Source of the DNA: Symbiodinium natans
Taxonomy: Eukaryota; Sar; Dinophyceae; Suessiales; Symbiodiniaceae
Direction: 5' to 3'
Assembly: GCA_905221605.1 (NCBI GenBank)
Contig: CAJNDS010002843.1
Location: 98,501-162,500 of the forward strand
Length of the DNA stretch: 64,000 nt
In this document: piece by piece, positions 9,201 through 20,262 of the stretch
Layout of the letters: each line of letters begins with the position of its first letter
How positions within the stretch are numbered: the first letter of the stretch is position 1
Translations under genes and position numbers: made by a program
Notes under the pieces: model-generated
What the model was told of the DNA's origin: nothing
Seen by the model: only the letters and a program-made list of their open reading frames with translations
Databases searched by the model: none

Positions 9201-12200
9201 CTAAACCCTCGAAACCGCCCAAACTCCTAAACCCTAAAGTCGAAACCCCTAAAACCTAAACCCTCTCAACCCAAAACCCTAAACCCCCTAAACCATAAAG
9301 AACCCGAAACCCTCTAAGCCCCCAAACCCTAAACGCTAAACCCCTAAGAGCCCTAAACCCCCTAAACCCTAAAACCTAGAGACTCTGAACCCCCAAACTC
9401 GTATCCCCTAAACCCTAAACCCTAAACCCCCCAAACCCCCAAACCCCCAAACCCCCTAAACCCCTTAAACCCCCCAAACCCCCAAACCCCCTAAACCCCC
9501 TAAACCCCCCCCCCAAACCCCCAAACCCCCAAACCCCCACACCCCCAAACCCCCAAACCCCCAAACCCCCAACCCCCCAAACCCCCAAACCCCCAAACCC
9601 CCAAACCCCCAAACCCCCAAACCCCCAAACCCCCAAACCCCCAAACCCCCAAACCCCCAAACCCCCAAACCCCCAAACCCCCTAAACCCTAAACCCTAAA
9701 CCCTAAACCCTAAACCCTAAACCCTAAACCCTAAACCCTAAACCCCCCCTTAACAAGGCCTCATCAAGGGCGGCCTCGAGCTCGAGGGTGGCAAACTTGG
9801 CCTTTGCTCCGACTTGCTGCGGAAGCTCCTGGGGCACGAGGCGGGGGGTTTAGGGTTTAGGGTTTAGGTTGTAGGGGTTAGTGATTTAGGGATTTAGGGG
9901 TTTAGGGGTTTAGGATAGGGGTCTAGGGATAGTCCGCCGCTGGTTTCGGGCCTTAAACGCCGAACCAATCCGGAAGCCAGAACACTTTCTTTTTGGCCTT
10001 TTCGATTGTTAAACCCTAGAACAAAGCTTCCAAAGCCTTGAAGCCCAAAGCTTCAAAAACCCTAAAGCCAGGGCATTGGGTCTCAGAGCCCGTGGCGTCG
10101 TGGACAACTTGCCGTAGCAACCACCAGCCATCACGGAAAAAAAACATGCGATATTTGGGGGTTGACGAAAGAAAGGGGCCCTGAATATGGACCCCACATA
10201 GTAGGATCCCCATATAATAAGGACCCCAATAAGGTACTCCGGATATCGTAAACCCCCCCCTTGTCTATGTTGGGGATGTTCAGATCCTTGCCAGCACTCG
10301 AACCCGCAGACTTTGGCGAGGTGGGCGTCCTGATGGGAGCCAATGCTTGAAGCTGAGCTTGTGCCAGGAGACAGTTAGGTGATGCCAGCTCTGCATGAGT
10401 GGAGCCAGGGGTGTCTGTCACCCTAGACCTTAAACCCTAAACCCTAAACCCTAAACCCTAAACCCTAAACCCTACACCCTAAACCCTAAACCCTAAACCT
10501 TAAACCCTAAAACCTAAACCCTAAACCCTAAGTCGCCCAAGACTTGATTCAGGTCGCCAACGAGGTGGCGGCCGGAGAATTTTGCGAGGCAACCTTGGGA
10601 ATCAAGGCAGGGTCGGTACCATGCACGCAGAGGAACGTCGCAGAGGAACGTTCAAATCCAGGGTTTAGGGTTTAGGGTTTAGGGTTTAGGATTTAGGGCA
10701 AGAGAAATAGTCAAGAACAACCACGGCAATAACAGAACGAAATGGCAACAGTAGCAGATATTTAGAAAACAGAACACCGCCGCATGTTGCCAGGACAAGA
10801 AGCACCAAGCCACCCTGGTGAAGCTGTCAGTTGCCTCGAACTTCAGCCACGACCAGTTTTCGTCATTGTTCGTTGGAATTTGGTGTGCTAAGTAGAGGTT
10901 CGCGTTCTTCTTAAAGCTACTCTTGTGTGTTGGCATTGCTTTTGTGGTTGTTGTGATGGTCATGTGCTTCTGTTGCTATAGTTCATAATCGTTATTCTGT
11001 TGATCATCAGCAGCATCATCATGAGTATTACCGTTGTTATTCCGTTCCCTTCCAATTTGGGAAAGCTTCTTGTCTACCCATTTTGGCATTGCTGGTCTTG
11101 GGTTGAGAAGGCCCCTTAGGGCAGGCAATGCGAGGCACCCGACAGATCAGCGACGCCTAGTTCCACAGGGTTGCGTTTAGGGTTTGAGGGCTTGGGGATT
11201 TAGGGCAAAAGTTTCGTCTGACACAGCCTCCGCCTTTCAGGTTTGACTGCAGGACGTTCCGCGTAACTGCAGTGGACGATATCCCAGGCCGCACACTCCA
11301 TTCTGCTGTTGCTTGCCAGTTGTTTTGGTTGTGGGCAATTCGGGAATTAGGGTCTCTATGTGTCTCTATATACTCCCTGAAAGGGCGATATGCCTAATCC
11401 CTAGTTCCCCTAGTAAGAACCAGTAATTTGCTTGAGTGGCAGAACGTTGCCTTGTTTCGAGAGATCCCTTGGGGGGAGGACGAAATGCAGAAGACTTGGG
11501 AGGATGAGAACATGTACAATGGCAATGACCATGATAACGCTAAGAACACCACGATGAATGTAAAAGAATGCAACAACAAGCCTATTCTGAATGCGACTCC
11601 TACTCATCATTGCAATCTAGATTGAAAAATGCTAGGTACTCGCCACATTCAGTTCCTCTTCTCGTAGTTTCATGGGCCCCTAGTATGGTCCCTTACTTCT
11701 TTTACAGGGTTCTGAAGTACGAGCCCTTAAATTGTGCAGGGTAGAAAGGCGGGGTATATAAGGGGTCCCAATTGACAAGCCCATACGAAGAGACCATGTC
11801 TTAACCCCTAAACCCTAAACCCCAAACCCCAAACCCCAAACCCTAAACCCTAAACCCTAGACCCTAAACCTTAAGATCCAAAATCTAGCATCCAAAAGTT
11901 CCGAAGCCTCGATCTTCACAGGTGTGGAGCTCTGTGGTGCACTGAAGAACGTTGTAGCGCTGGGAGCAGGCCCCTGCAATGGTGGATGTAGCTGGGCCCC
12001 GAGGTTTCGTAAGGGTTTGGGGTTTGGGGTTTAGGGTTTAGGGTTTAGGGTGCAGGGTTTAGGGTTTCGGGAACCTACTTACTACAAGGCTACTTCTAGG
12101 TTACTCGAGGGTTCTATAGGGGCTTTGCAGTTTTGAATGGTTGGCTCATCATTCATTGAAGTAGAGTTTTCAGCATGTCAGGGCGCTGTATGTCAGGCTT

Positions 12201-15200
12201 GCGCATGGGCCGGACAGGTGTAGTTTCCTGGTTTGTCCAAGATGGGTCTCAGTCCCAACACAAGGTCTAAACCCTTTAGGGTTTGGGGTTTAGGGTTTAG
12301 GGTGACCTCAGCCCTCAACCCTGAACCCTGGCAAACGCATGGGAGGCTTCTGCGATGGCTTGGAGTATGGTGGCAACACCAAAGCAGCCCTGATCCGGAT
12401 TGGCCTGCAGGAGATGCCGAGCTTAGGATTGGGGTTTGGGGTTTGGGGTTTGGGGTTTAGGGTTTAGGGTTTAGGGTTTAGGGTTTAGAGGCTTAGAGTT
12501 GAGGGTTTAGGGTGTAGGCCTTCAATACGACGATTATACTCACTACGACGTCTACTACGAATCAAGATAACGATTTTTGATGAGAAATAGAATCAGAATC
12601 GCAATAAGAATCGTCATAGCAACAGTCATAGCAACATACATGGCGAGAGTTGTTGTTCTAGTTCTAGTCCTGGCTAGTCCTGGCCATAGTACTCGTACTC
12701 ACAATGGAAATGGTAATGATAATCGTGACAAAAAAGGACGAATGTGACAATGATAGAACTCATAGTAAGCATCTTAACATGTAAAATCGTATCCATGAGG
12801 GCGCCCAGCATCTTGCACATGCTGCTGCGATTGCAGATGCTGTGGTCGGCAGGAAATGAAGACCTTCATCCGCTACTTCTACCCCGAGGCAACCCCTTTT
12901 CTCAGGGTTTAGGGTTTAGGGTTTAGGGTTTAGGGTTTAGGGTTTTTGGTTTCGGGTTCAGGGCCCCGTCTTTCTTTGGCAAGCGCTCAACTCAAATTCT
13001 GGGTGCTCGGCCTGTACCCCGGCGACATGGACTAAAGCCAAAACATGCCTAAACCAAGCCCTAAACCCTAAACCCTAAACCCTAAACCCTAAACCCTAAT
13101 CCCTAAGACCCAAGCCCTAAACCCTAAACCCTAAACCCAAAACCCCAAACCCCAAACCCTAAACCCTAAACCCTAAATCCGGAGCCCTGGACAGGTTAAG
13201 GACTCCACCTTCTTGGAGAGCTGTGGCGTCGCAGCCGCCTGGACTGGAAGCCCCAGGGTTTAAGGGTTTTGGGGTTTAGGGTTTAGGGTTTGGGGTTTAG
13301 GGTTTAGGGTTTGGGAACCCACGGTCTGGTGTATTGCAGGTTGCCATTCTGCAAGCATTCCTCTATTTCGTAGTAGAGTAGGTAACCTTTAACCTTTTTG
13401 GGTTAATATATTCCCCTTATAATCCCAAAGGTTAACCTTTAAAATCCCTAGGTACTGGACCACTACGGCTATTTGGTTCTGTCACTTTCAGTACAACTAC
13501 TGTTGTCACTACTGCTAGTATTGGCCATGTTGTTCTTGTTGTCGTTGCTGGCCTGTCTTGTCGGGCAGAGGTCCTGCAACCGCTGACTATGACGATCTTT
13601 CTTTGATGCATTTTTGATGAATGGTGCGCTGCAGGCACACTGATTGACACGCTAGCTGAGGACTTGATCACCACCTGCTTTGGTGGCAGGCTCTGACGGG
13701 AATTGACATGATGAAGCACATACTTGGAGCTTTGCGGGCAGCCATCGTAGGGTAAGGCTTCGTGAGCGCAGGCGAGCGAGCTCCAGTTGGGGAATCCAGC
13801 TTCAGGAACAAGGGTTTAAAGGCTTAGGGTTCAGGTCTGCAGCTGGGTTTGGTGGACATGTGTGTGTTGCGTGGGGCTGCTTTCTGCACAGAAGTCCCTA
13901 AACCCTAAACCCTAAACCCTAAACCCTAAACCCTAACCCCTAAACCCTAAACCCTAAACCCTAAACCCTAAACCCTAAACCCTAAACCCTAAACCCTAAA
14001 CCCTAAAATTGGAAAAGCACCAGGAATCGAAAATGCGCCGAAGCCTTTGTGAAGGCGAAGGGCACCAAGAGCCTCTTGGCATCGTGCAGCCATGCGCTTT
14101 GGTAGCTTCTCCGTTAACCCCGTCAGCCCCCAAAAGGACTCGGTCCACTGTACAAGAGTGTGAAAGGAATATCTCTAGGCTATATGTGTACACACATATA
14201 TATATGTGTGTTTTGTATACAGCAATGTACTATATAGTGTTATCCTTTTGCATGATATGATGCCTTTTTGTCTTCCACGATCTTATATCTTGTATATACA
14301 AATGTAGAATTACTCCGTATCCTTTCTGCTGTAGTCCAAAGCCACCATCTGTTAGCCTACATCCTTGACCTCGCCAGTTCTGTGCAGGGAATTCGGGAAG
14401 TATGTCCCGTGCATGATCTCTTATAGAATTGTGTGGGACACAAGGAAGCCTAAGCCCCAAAACTCAGGGCCTAGGCCGCCCCCCTACAGAGGGGGGGGGC
14501 GGCGCTTAAGCCCTTCGACCTCTATGGCGAAAGTCGACCCAGGTCGCTTGCCCGCCTCCTGCAGCCCGGGGGCAGGGAAGGGCCAGTAGGCAGGCGGCTT
14601 TTTTGAGCACCCACCCTGCCTGGACACGCTGCGGTGAGGGGTCTGGGTCCTCCTGGCCTGGGGGCCTTGGGTACCCCCCCCTGAAACGGCCAGCGACCTC
14701 CAGACCGAAGACCTTATTAAGGGGACCAGTACTGGTCCCCATGAAAACCTGCCCTTCCTGGACCTCTTGCTCCCCTTACTTCGCCTTAGACATTCAGGAG
14801 GATACCGAATTTTCACCGCAGCGTGTCCAGGGACCAGGGGGCCTCAGGCTGGTCCAGGCAGGGTGGGTGCTCAAAAAGTGTTTTTTGTGCCTGGCATCGG
14901 TGGCGGAAAGGTGTTTTTTGAAAGTAAGCGATTGTCATGAGTTTAGGCTTAAACCCTAAAAGGAAAGGTTTGGGTGGTTTTGCCGCCTCGGACGGCGTGG
15001 GGTGGGAGACAAGTATTCGATGGCCCTCTACAATCGGGCCAGAGCTGCTCTTCGCCCCTGCCGAAGCATTCGAGCCGCTGCTGCATCCTAACCTTGACAG
15101 CATCTACGCCCTATTACTTTTTGGGCACATCTGCAATCAGCCTCACGAGCGTCCTGCTAAGTCGACAAGTACCAGTCATCACTGGTCAAATCATGCAAAG

Positions 15201-16720
15201 GGAAAGGGAAAAAGTTGCTGTTGGGACATCACGTCGCAGGCCAGGAGATATGCCATCCCATCTACGCCCTACTACAGCAAACCCTAAACCCTAAACCCTA
15301 AGCCCTAAACCCTAAACCCTAAACCCTAAACCCTAAACCCTAAACCCTAAACCCTAAATTCCCGAGTTCTACGAGCTGGTCCTCACCCAAGGCTGGGACA
15401 TGATTGAGAAGGAGCTTCTAGGCGGGCAGAAGCTTCAGGGCACTCTGACCGCCCAGGAGACGGGGGGGGGGGGGGGTTTAGGGTTTAGGGTTTAGGGTTT
15501 AGGGTTTCGGGTTTAGGGTTTAGGGTTTAGGATTTAGGGTTTTGGGTTTTGGGTTTAGGGGGTTCGGGAAGTTTGGAGGTTGAGGGGCTGAGGGGTTTTG
15601 GGGGTTGAGGGGCTGCGAGGTTTGGGGGGTTGAGGGGGTTGCGGGTTGTGTGCAGGCACCCTGAGGTTGATATGTGATGGGGGATGGGAGGCAAGGAGGG
15701 AGCGCTTAGGGTTTAGGGTTTAGGGTTTAGGGTTTAGGGTTTAGGGTTTAGGGTTTAGGGTTTAGGGTTTAGGGTTTAGGGTTTAGGGTTGAGGGTTGAG
15801 GGTTGAGGGTTTAGGGTTTGTGCTGCTAGGAGATCTGGCCAGTCATGCAGAAGCACAACTTGTGCGACAAGTTGCCGATGCTCACCACTATCTACCAGTG
15901 CCCCGGCTGTGGGTTGAGCACTTGTGGAAAGGAGGTCAAACCCTAAACCCTAAATCCTAAACCCTAAACTCAGGGCACTGAAAAACCCCTTAGAAGCTTT
16001 TGTTCCACCTACAAAGATGGCGGCCCAACACCCAAAGCTTCAGCCCAAAACCCTCAGCAGAACCCCAAACCCCTAAACCCCCAAACCCTCAGCCCCAAGC
16101 TCAAAACCCTGAACCCTAAGCCCCAAACTTTTTTTTTGGGGGGGGGGTTTAGGAAGTAAGGAAGGAAGAAAGAAAGGAAGAAAGAAAGAAAGGAAGGAAG
16201 GAAGAAAGGAAGGAAGATCCTAAACCCTAAACCCTAAACCCTAAACCCTAAACCCTAAACCCTAAACCCTAAACCCTAAACCCTAAACCCTAAACCCTAA
16301 ACCCTAAACCCTAAACCCTAAACCCTAAACCCGAAACCCTAAACCCTAAACCCTAAACCCTAAACCCTAAACCCTGAACCCTGAACCCCAAAACCCCAAA
16401 ACCCCAAAACCCTAAATGGAATGGAGAACCGTTTGCCCCCCCCCCCCCCCCCTGCCCCCCCCCCCCCCCCTCCCTCCCCTACCCACAAAACCCCCCCCCC
16501 CCCCCCTCCCCCGAAAAATAAAATGGCCAAAAAAAATGTCCACCCACCCTAAACCCTAAACCCTAAACCCCCAAAGCCCCCCAAAACCCCCCCTCCTCTC
16601 AGGATTGCCTTCGAGGATCGAGCGCCCTGGGCTATCGTCAAGCTGCCCTCGGGAATGCCCACGTCCGCCTTTCACGAGGACGCTGTTTTTCCTGCGGGGT
16701 TTGGAAGGTTTAGGGATTGA
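6244..16720 (+). CDS. GPD1-like: Glycerol-3-phosphate dehydrogenase (NAD+), 21 exons
   Basis: Reduces dihydroxyacetone phosphate to glycerol-3-phosphate with NADH. Exons: 6244-6278, 6597-6658, 7671-7711, 7821-7895, 8287-8355, 8532-8582, 8839-8890, 9758-9840, 10321-10344, 10553-10606, 10794-10825, 11241-11287, 11922-11969, 12346-12410, 12853-12888, 13195-13233, 13661-13689, 14024-14061, 15392-15456, 15830-15897, 16603-16720. They total 1131 nt, exactly 377 codons, close to the family length of about 350-390. Family motifs in order: GSGNWG (residues 19-24, dinucleotide-binding loop), VWMFEEE, NVKYLPG, LPHQF, SLIKGG (Lys), LMGAN, CGALKNVVALGA (catalytic Lys), FCDGLEYGGNTKAA, ESCGVADLITTC (Asp), GGRNRK (Arg), EKELLGGQKLQG. 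Donors: 14 GC, 3 GT, 3 GA (the first one tentative); all 20 acceptors are AG|G. Exon 1 end and the C-terminal 20 residues are the least certain. No organelle presequence is obvious. Confidence 0.93.
6659..7670 (+). other. GPDH intron 1: arrays, decayed trinucleotides, element family 1
   Basis: GC-AG intron. It holds G-type repeats at 6690-6790, about 500 bp of degenerate ATT/ACT/GCT triplets (6930-7410; open reading is low-complexity and not believed to be coding), a family 1 inverted-repeat element (7410-7507), C-type repeats (7500-7550) and a second partial family 1 copy ending in a C run (7553-7604). Confidence 0.75.
9049..9757 (+). repeat. C-type array with homogenised CCCCCAAA 8-mer (GPDH intron)
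   Basis: Occupies most of GPDH intron 6 up to the next acceptor. It starts with mixed CCCTAAA/CCCCTAAA variants, turns into a nearly pure 8-mer CCCCCAAA run (about 9470-9680), then returns to clean CCCTAAA (9683-9742) just before 'taacaag'. Long open frames on the other strand here are pure repeat translation. Confidence 0.9.
10154..10258 (+). mobile_element. Inverted-repeat element family 1 (GPDH intron 7)
   Basis: Starts GGGGGTTGACGAAA, includes ATAGTAGGATCCCC and CCCCAATAAGGTAC, and ends ATATCGTAAACCCCCCC, so the ends are inverted. Same order of motifs as at 7410-7507, 578-662, 24893-25001 (opposite orientation), 29475-29560 (decayed) and, partly, 50106-50180. Confidence 0.7.
14601..14877. 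mobile_element. MITE-like hairpin element in GPDH intron 17
   Basis: Left arm 14601-14636 (GAGCACCCACCCTGCCTGGA...) is the reverse complement of right arm 14813-14877 (...TCCAGGCAGGGTGGGTGCTC), with a small insertion in the right arm. A perfect 20-bp palindrome (GGGGACCAGT and its complement, 14721-14740) lies close to the centre. No coding capacity. The 1.3-kb intron around it (14062-15391) is the longest in the gene and otherwise mostly unique. Confidence 0.65.
16135..16520 (+). repeat. AAGG microsatellite, long C-type array, poly-C runs (GPDH intron 19)
   Basis: GAAAGGAAGGAA-type tetranucleotide repeat (16153-16217), then about 28 CCCTAAA units (16220-16410), then three runs of 14 or more C (16435-16506). 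Poly-C lengths may be inaccurate. Confidence 0.85.
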
Positions 16721-16726
16721 GCGCTG

Positions 16727-16751
16727 AGCCCTAAACCCTAAACCCTAAACC

Positions 16752-16818
<67 letters not shown>

Positions 16819-17578
16819 ACCCTAAACCCTAAACCCTAAACCCTAAACCCTAGACCCTAAACCCTAAACCCCAAGCCCTAAACCCTAAACCCCAAGCCCT
16901 AAACCCTAAGCCTTAAACAAGGGTTTGGGTCCAGAGAACCCCAGGGCCCCTTGAGGCAGAGTGGCATCACATCATCATCGAGATCCTTACCATGTCGTAA
17001 GCCCCAGGATCGTCAACCCTAAGCCCTAAGCCCTAAGCCCTAAGCCCTAAGCCCTAAGCCCTAAGCGCTAGACCGTAAACCCTAAACCCTAAACCCTAAA
17101 CCCTAAACCCTAAACCCTAAACCCTAAACCCTAAACCCTAAACCCTAAACCCTAAACCCTAAACCCTAAACCCTAAACCCTAAACCCTAAACCCTAAACC
17201 TAACCCTAAACCCTAAACCCTAAACCCTAAACCCTAAACCCTAAACCCTAAACCCTAAACCCTAAACCCTAAACCCTAAACCCTAAACCCTAAACCCTAA
17301 CCCTAAACCCTAAACCCTAAACCCTAAACCCTAAACCCTAAACCCTAAACCCTAAACCCTAAACCCTAAACCCTAAACCCTAAACCCTAAACCCTAAACC
17401 CTAAACCCTAAACCCTAAACCCTAAACCCTAAACCCTAAACCCTAAACCCTAAACCCTAAACCCTAAACCCGAAACCCGAAACCCTCACCCTAAACCCTA
17501 AACCCTAAACCCTAAACCCTAAACCCTAAACCCTAAACCCTAAACCCTAAACCCTAAACCCTAAACCCTAAACCCTAA
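16727..17578 (+). repeat. Long C-type heptamer region, with CCCTCAA and CCCTAAG sub-arrays
   Basis: 16752-16822 is a pure CCCTCAA run, 17015-17064 a pure CCCTAAG run and 17085-17578 about 70 units of CCCTAAA with two single-base slips. This is one of the longest arrays in the window. It lies downstream of the GPDH stop. The following island (17579-17690) is open in several frames on both strands and was not assigned. Confidence 0.92.
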
Positions 17579-18114
17579 GAGCAGATTCTGCATGGGGGCA
17601 TTGCGTTCTCTTGGAGTTCAAGCTCCAGGGGCGCATGGGCGTCTGTGGCTCGGGGGGCTTTCCACAGGATCCTCTTTTGTTAGGCTGTAGGGTTTAGGGT
17701 TTAGGGTTTAAGGTTTAGGGTTTAGGGTTTAGGGTTTAAGGGACCCCAAGCCCTAAACCCTGCAGTTCACGGAGCCCCCGTAAGCTTCGGAGCTTCCGAA
17801 AACCTCCCTAAGCCCATATTCTTTTACGTCATGGTGCACATGGCCTTAGACCCTAAACCCTTGACCCCTTAGACCCATAAACCCAGAAGCCCACGGCCGA
17901 TTGTTGGAGGACGATGGCTTCTTCGAAAAGAAATGAAGCAGCGCTTTGGCATCAAGTGGGTTTAGGGTTTCAGGACTACGGGGTTACTTCGCCATCAGCA
18001 GCCCTTTACAATTACACTACAATACCCCGCCCCCCCCCCCCCCCCCCCCCCCCCGCCCCCCAAAAAAGACAAAGAAAAAGACAAAGAAAAAACATCAATT
18101 ATTAAGGCCCCTAG

Positions 18115-18339
18115 AGTATCTCCTCTCGGCCTGAGGTCGAAAGCATCCCTGCACTCGTGAAGCACAACTCTTGGAAGGTCTGCGTGATCACAAGGCCTCT
18201 CCGAAAGGTGTCCAGTGCAAAGCACAGCACACAGTGCAAGCACCTGACATACCTGCACCGCTGTGGCCCCCACTTTCTCATGGGGGTGGTGTTGCATTTT
18301 GGGGGAACCCTTGGGCTCCGGGTTTTACATCTAAGCTAG
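18115..18339 (+). CDS. Candidate exon, unknown gene
   Basis: After CCCTAG the frame is open for 74 codons: RPEVESIPALVKHNSWKVC, VITRPLRKVSSAKHSTQC and LTYLHRCGPHFLMG, ending TAG 18337-18339. It has no repeats inside. The true 3' splice border may be earlier. The poly-C/AAAG tract just upstream (18030-18095) is low complexity. No family recognised. Confidence 0.45.
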   Translation, partial: SISSRPEVESIPALVKHNSWKVCVITRPLRKVSSAKHSTQCKHLTYLHRCGPHFLMGVVLHFGGTLGLRVLHLS

Positions 18340-18519
18340 CGACGCCCGAGCGTCCTTTTTCCTGGGTTCTTGTTTCGGGTCTTTAACTTCAGTGGCCATG
18401 ACATCGCAGAGAAAGTCGTATCCTGATGGTGGGCATGATTTTGAGACAGAGTTGTTCTGCTGTTCCGCCTAGAAGAGCCCCTAACCCCTTTCACACGGGC
18501 CAGTTTCCCACACCACCTA

Positions 18520-19098
18520 GACCCTAAACCCTAAACCCTAAACCCTAAACCCTAAACCCTAAACCCTAAACCCTAAACCCTAAACCCTAAACCCTAAACC
18601 CTAAACCCTAAACCCTAAACCCTAAACCCTAAAACCCTAAAACCCTAAAACCCTAACCCTAAACCCCCTAAACCCTAAACCCTAAACCCTAAACCCTAAA
18701 CCCTAAACCCTAAACCCTAAACCCTAAACCCTAAACCCTAAACCCTAAACCCTAAACCCTAAACCCTAAACCCTAAACCCTAAACCCTAAACCCTAAACC
18801 CTAAACCCTAAACCCTAAACCCTAAACCCTAAACCCTCCCGCAAGGTATCATCTTCTCTTGATGCCGAGATGCCTGCGTGCAGCTCAGATTTTGTCTGAG
18901 AAGGCTTTCAGGTGGGCAGAAAGGGATTAAGGAGGGACTCCGAGTCCCTAAGTAGCCCCCACATTACCCCTAAACCCTAAATATCCCTAAACCCTAAACC
19001 CTAAACCCTAAACCCTAAACCCTAAACCCTAAACCCTATACCCTAAACCCTAAACCCTAAACCCCTAAACCCTAAACCCTAAACCCTAAACCCTAAGG
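18520..19098 (+). repeat. C-type arrays around a short island
   Basis: About 44 CCCTAAA units (18525-18838) with a patch of CCCTAAAA, an unassigned island (18839-18965), then about 17 further units (18978-19097). A small exon-like piece follows at 19191-19230 (LVPGFRRLAGAV) before G-type repeat. Confidence 0.9.
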
Positions 19099-19299
19099 TC
19101 CCTCATAAGGGTCCCTCCTTTAGTCCCTTGAAGGTGGTTGCTTACGGGCCTGGAATATCTTCGTGGAATCCTTGTACTGTGCTCTGGATTCAGCTCGTTC
19201 CGGGTTTCAGACGCTTGGCTGGGGCTGTCGGGTTTAGGGTTCAGAGTTTAGTGTTTAGGGGAGTAGGCTGGGCTTAATCTTTTTGCCAAATTCTTGCGA

Positions 19300-19409
19300 C
19301 GTAACTGGGCAGGATTGGTTCTTGGGCTCCCTTGTGTGTACCACTTGCAGGTTGGCATGTCCACTCGATGTTTCGGAGATCCTCACGCACGAAAAGCATT
19401 CTCAGAAGA

Positions 19410-19444
<35 letters not shown>

Positions 19445-19994
19445 AGAAGCAGAAGCAGAAGCAGAAGCAGAAGCAGAAGAAGATGACCCCAGCATTCCTT
19501 AAGCAAAAGAGCCAAGCAGGACAAGGTTTTCTGTCTGCCCAAGTGTGGAGCTGCCGTCCGGCCTGTGCAAGCTGGCAAACGAAGGGCAAACCCCTTCAAG
19601 CTACCCAAACTTTGTGGGCGCGAAGTGTGAGAAATCTGAAAAGCAAGAGCTCGCACAGAAGACCAGCTCTTTCCCAATAGGAGCATTCTGCGGTCATATG
19701 ACAGACAGCGTACAGAGCTCCATCCTGCCAGCAACAGCATTAAAGCGCACTTGCAAGCTCAATCGGTCTTGCTGCACGCAGAGCACACATAGACCGAGAG
19801 AGGCCCCCGTGCTCGATGATCCATCCCACTTTGCTGCACGTGCGTGCATGCCGCGTGTCATCTTGCTCACGAAGAGGGTCGAAGAGAAGTGTACAGGTCT
19901 GCCTAGAGCCACATTGCTGTGGTTGAGAGACAGTCGCCTGTCCGGGAATGTGAGTTTTGAGCCGCCTTTTGAAGAGCTTGAAGACTTTAGCTAG
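19300..19994 (+). CDS. Candidate coding region with Lys/Glu-rich microsatellite
   Basis: 19408-19482 is (AAG)n then (CAGAAG)n and reads as Lys, Arg or Glu runs depending on frame. From 19503 a separate frame stays open for 163 codons to TAG 19992-19994: VCPSVELPSGLCKLANEGQ, NFVGAKCEKSEKQELAQK, and a C-terminus GNVSFEPPFEELEDFS. The composition looks protein-like, but neither splice sites nor family are clear. The next 130 bp hold nothing recognisable. Confidence 0.4.
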
Positions 19995-20165
19995 GTTACA
20001 TGGTCAATCAATCGTTTTAGTTTCCGTTCCTTAACAAGAACCCAGCCATTCCTCAAAGGGGGCGTGCTTCCACCCTAGATCTCAGAGAGCAGCGGCAACT
20101 AGAGTTACCATCTGCAAGCCATCCAGGGCTTGGGGGGGGTTTGGGGTTTAGGGTTTAGGGTTTAG

Positions 20166-20262
20166 GGGCATGAACCGACATCTCCAGGGTTTGCTCGCAG
20201 TCGCCGCCACAGGTGATCTTGTACATGGTCCCTGAGGCCACGGAGTGGCTGTCAGATGAGTC
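20166..20262 (-). CDS. Candidate minus-strand exon
   Basis: Reads DSSDSHSVASGTMYKITCGG then DCEQTLEMSVH on the minus strand, flanked at its 3' end by a telomere-like array. On the plus strand the frames are broken by stops. 20263-21020 to the right is unique sequence with overlapping open frames on both strands (e.g. 20430-20759 +), none convincing. Confidence 0.45.

Noticed and set aside
9415-9668. Gly/Val/Trp-rich minus-strand proteins
   Set aside because: Pure translation of the 8-mer repeat inside a GPDH intron.
13432-13719. 95-codon minus-strand frame
   Set aside because: Overlaps GPDH exon 13661-13689 on +, which is fixed by the DLITTCFGG motif.
16435-16506. Poly-C runs as a functional feature
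   Set aside because: Homopolymer lengths are prone to sequencing error, and no conserved position relative to genes was seen.
17579-17690. Exon between long arrays
   Set aside because: Three frames on + and one on minus are open; no way to choose.
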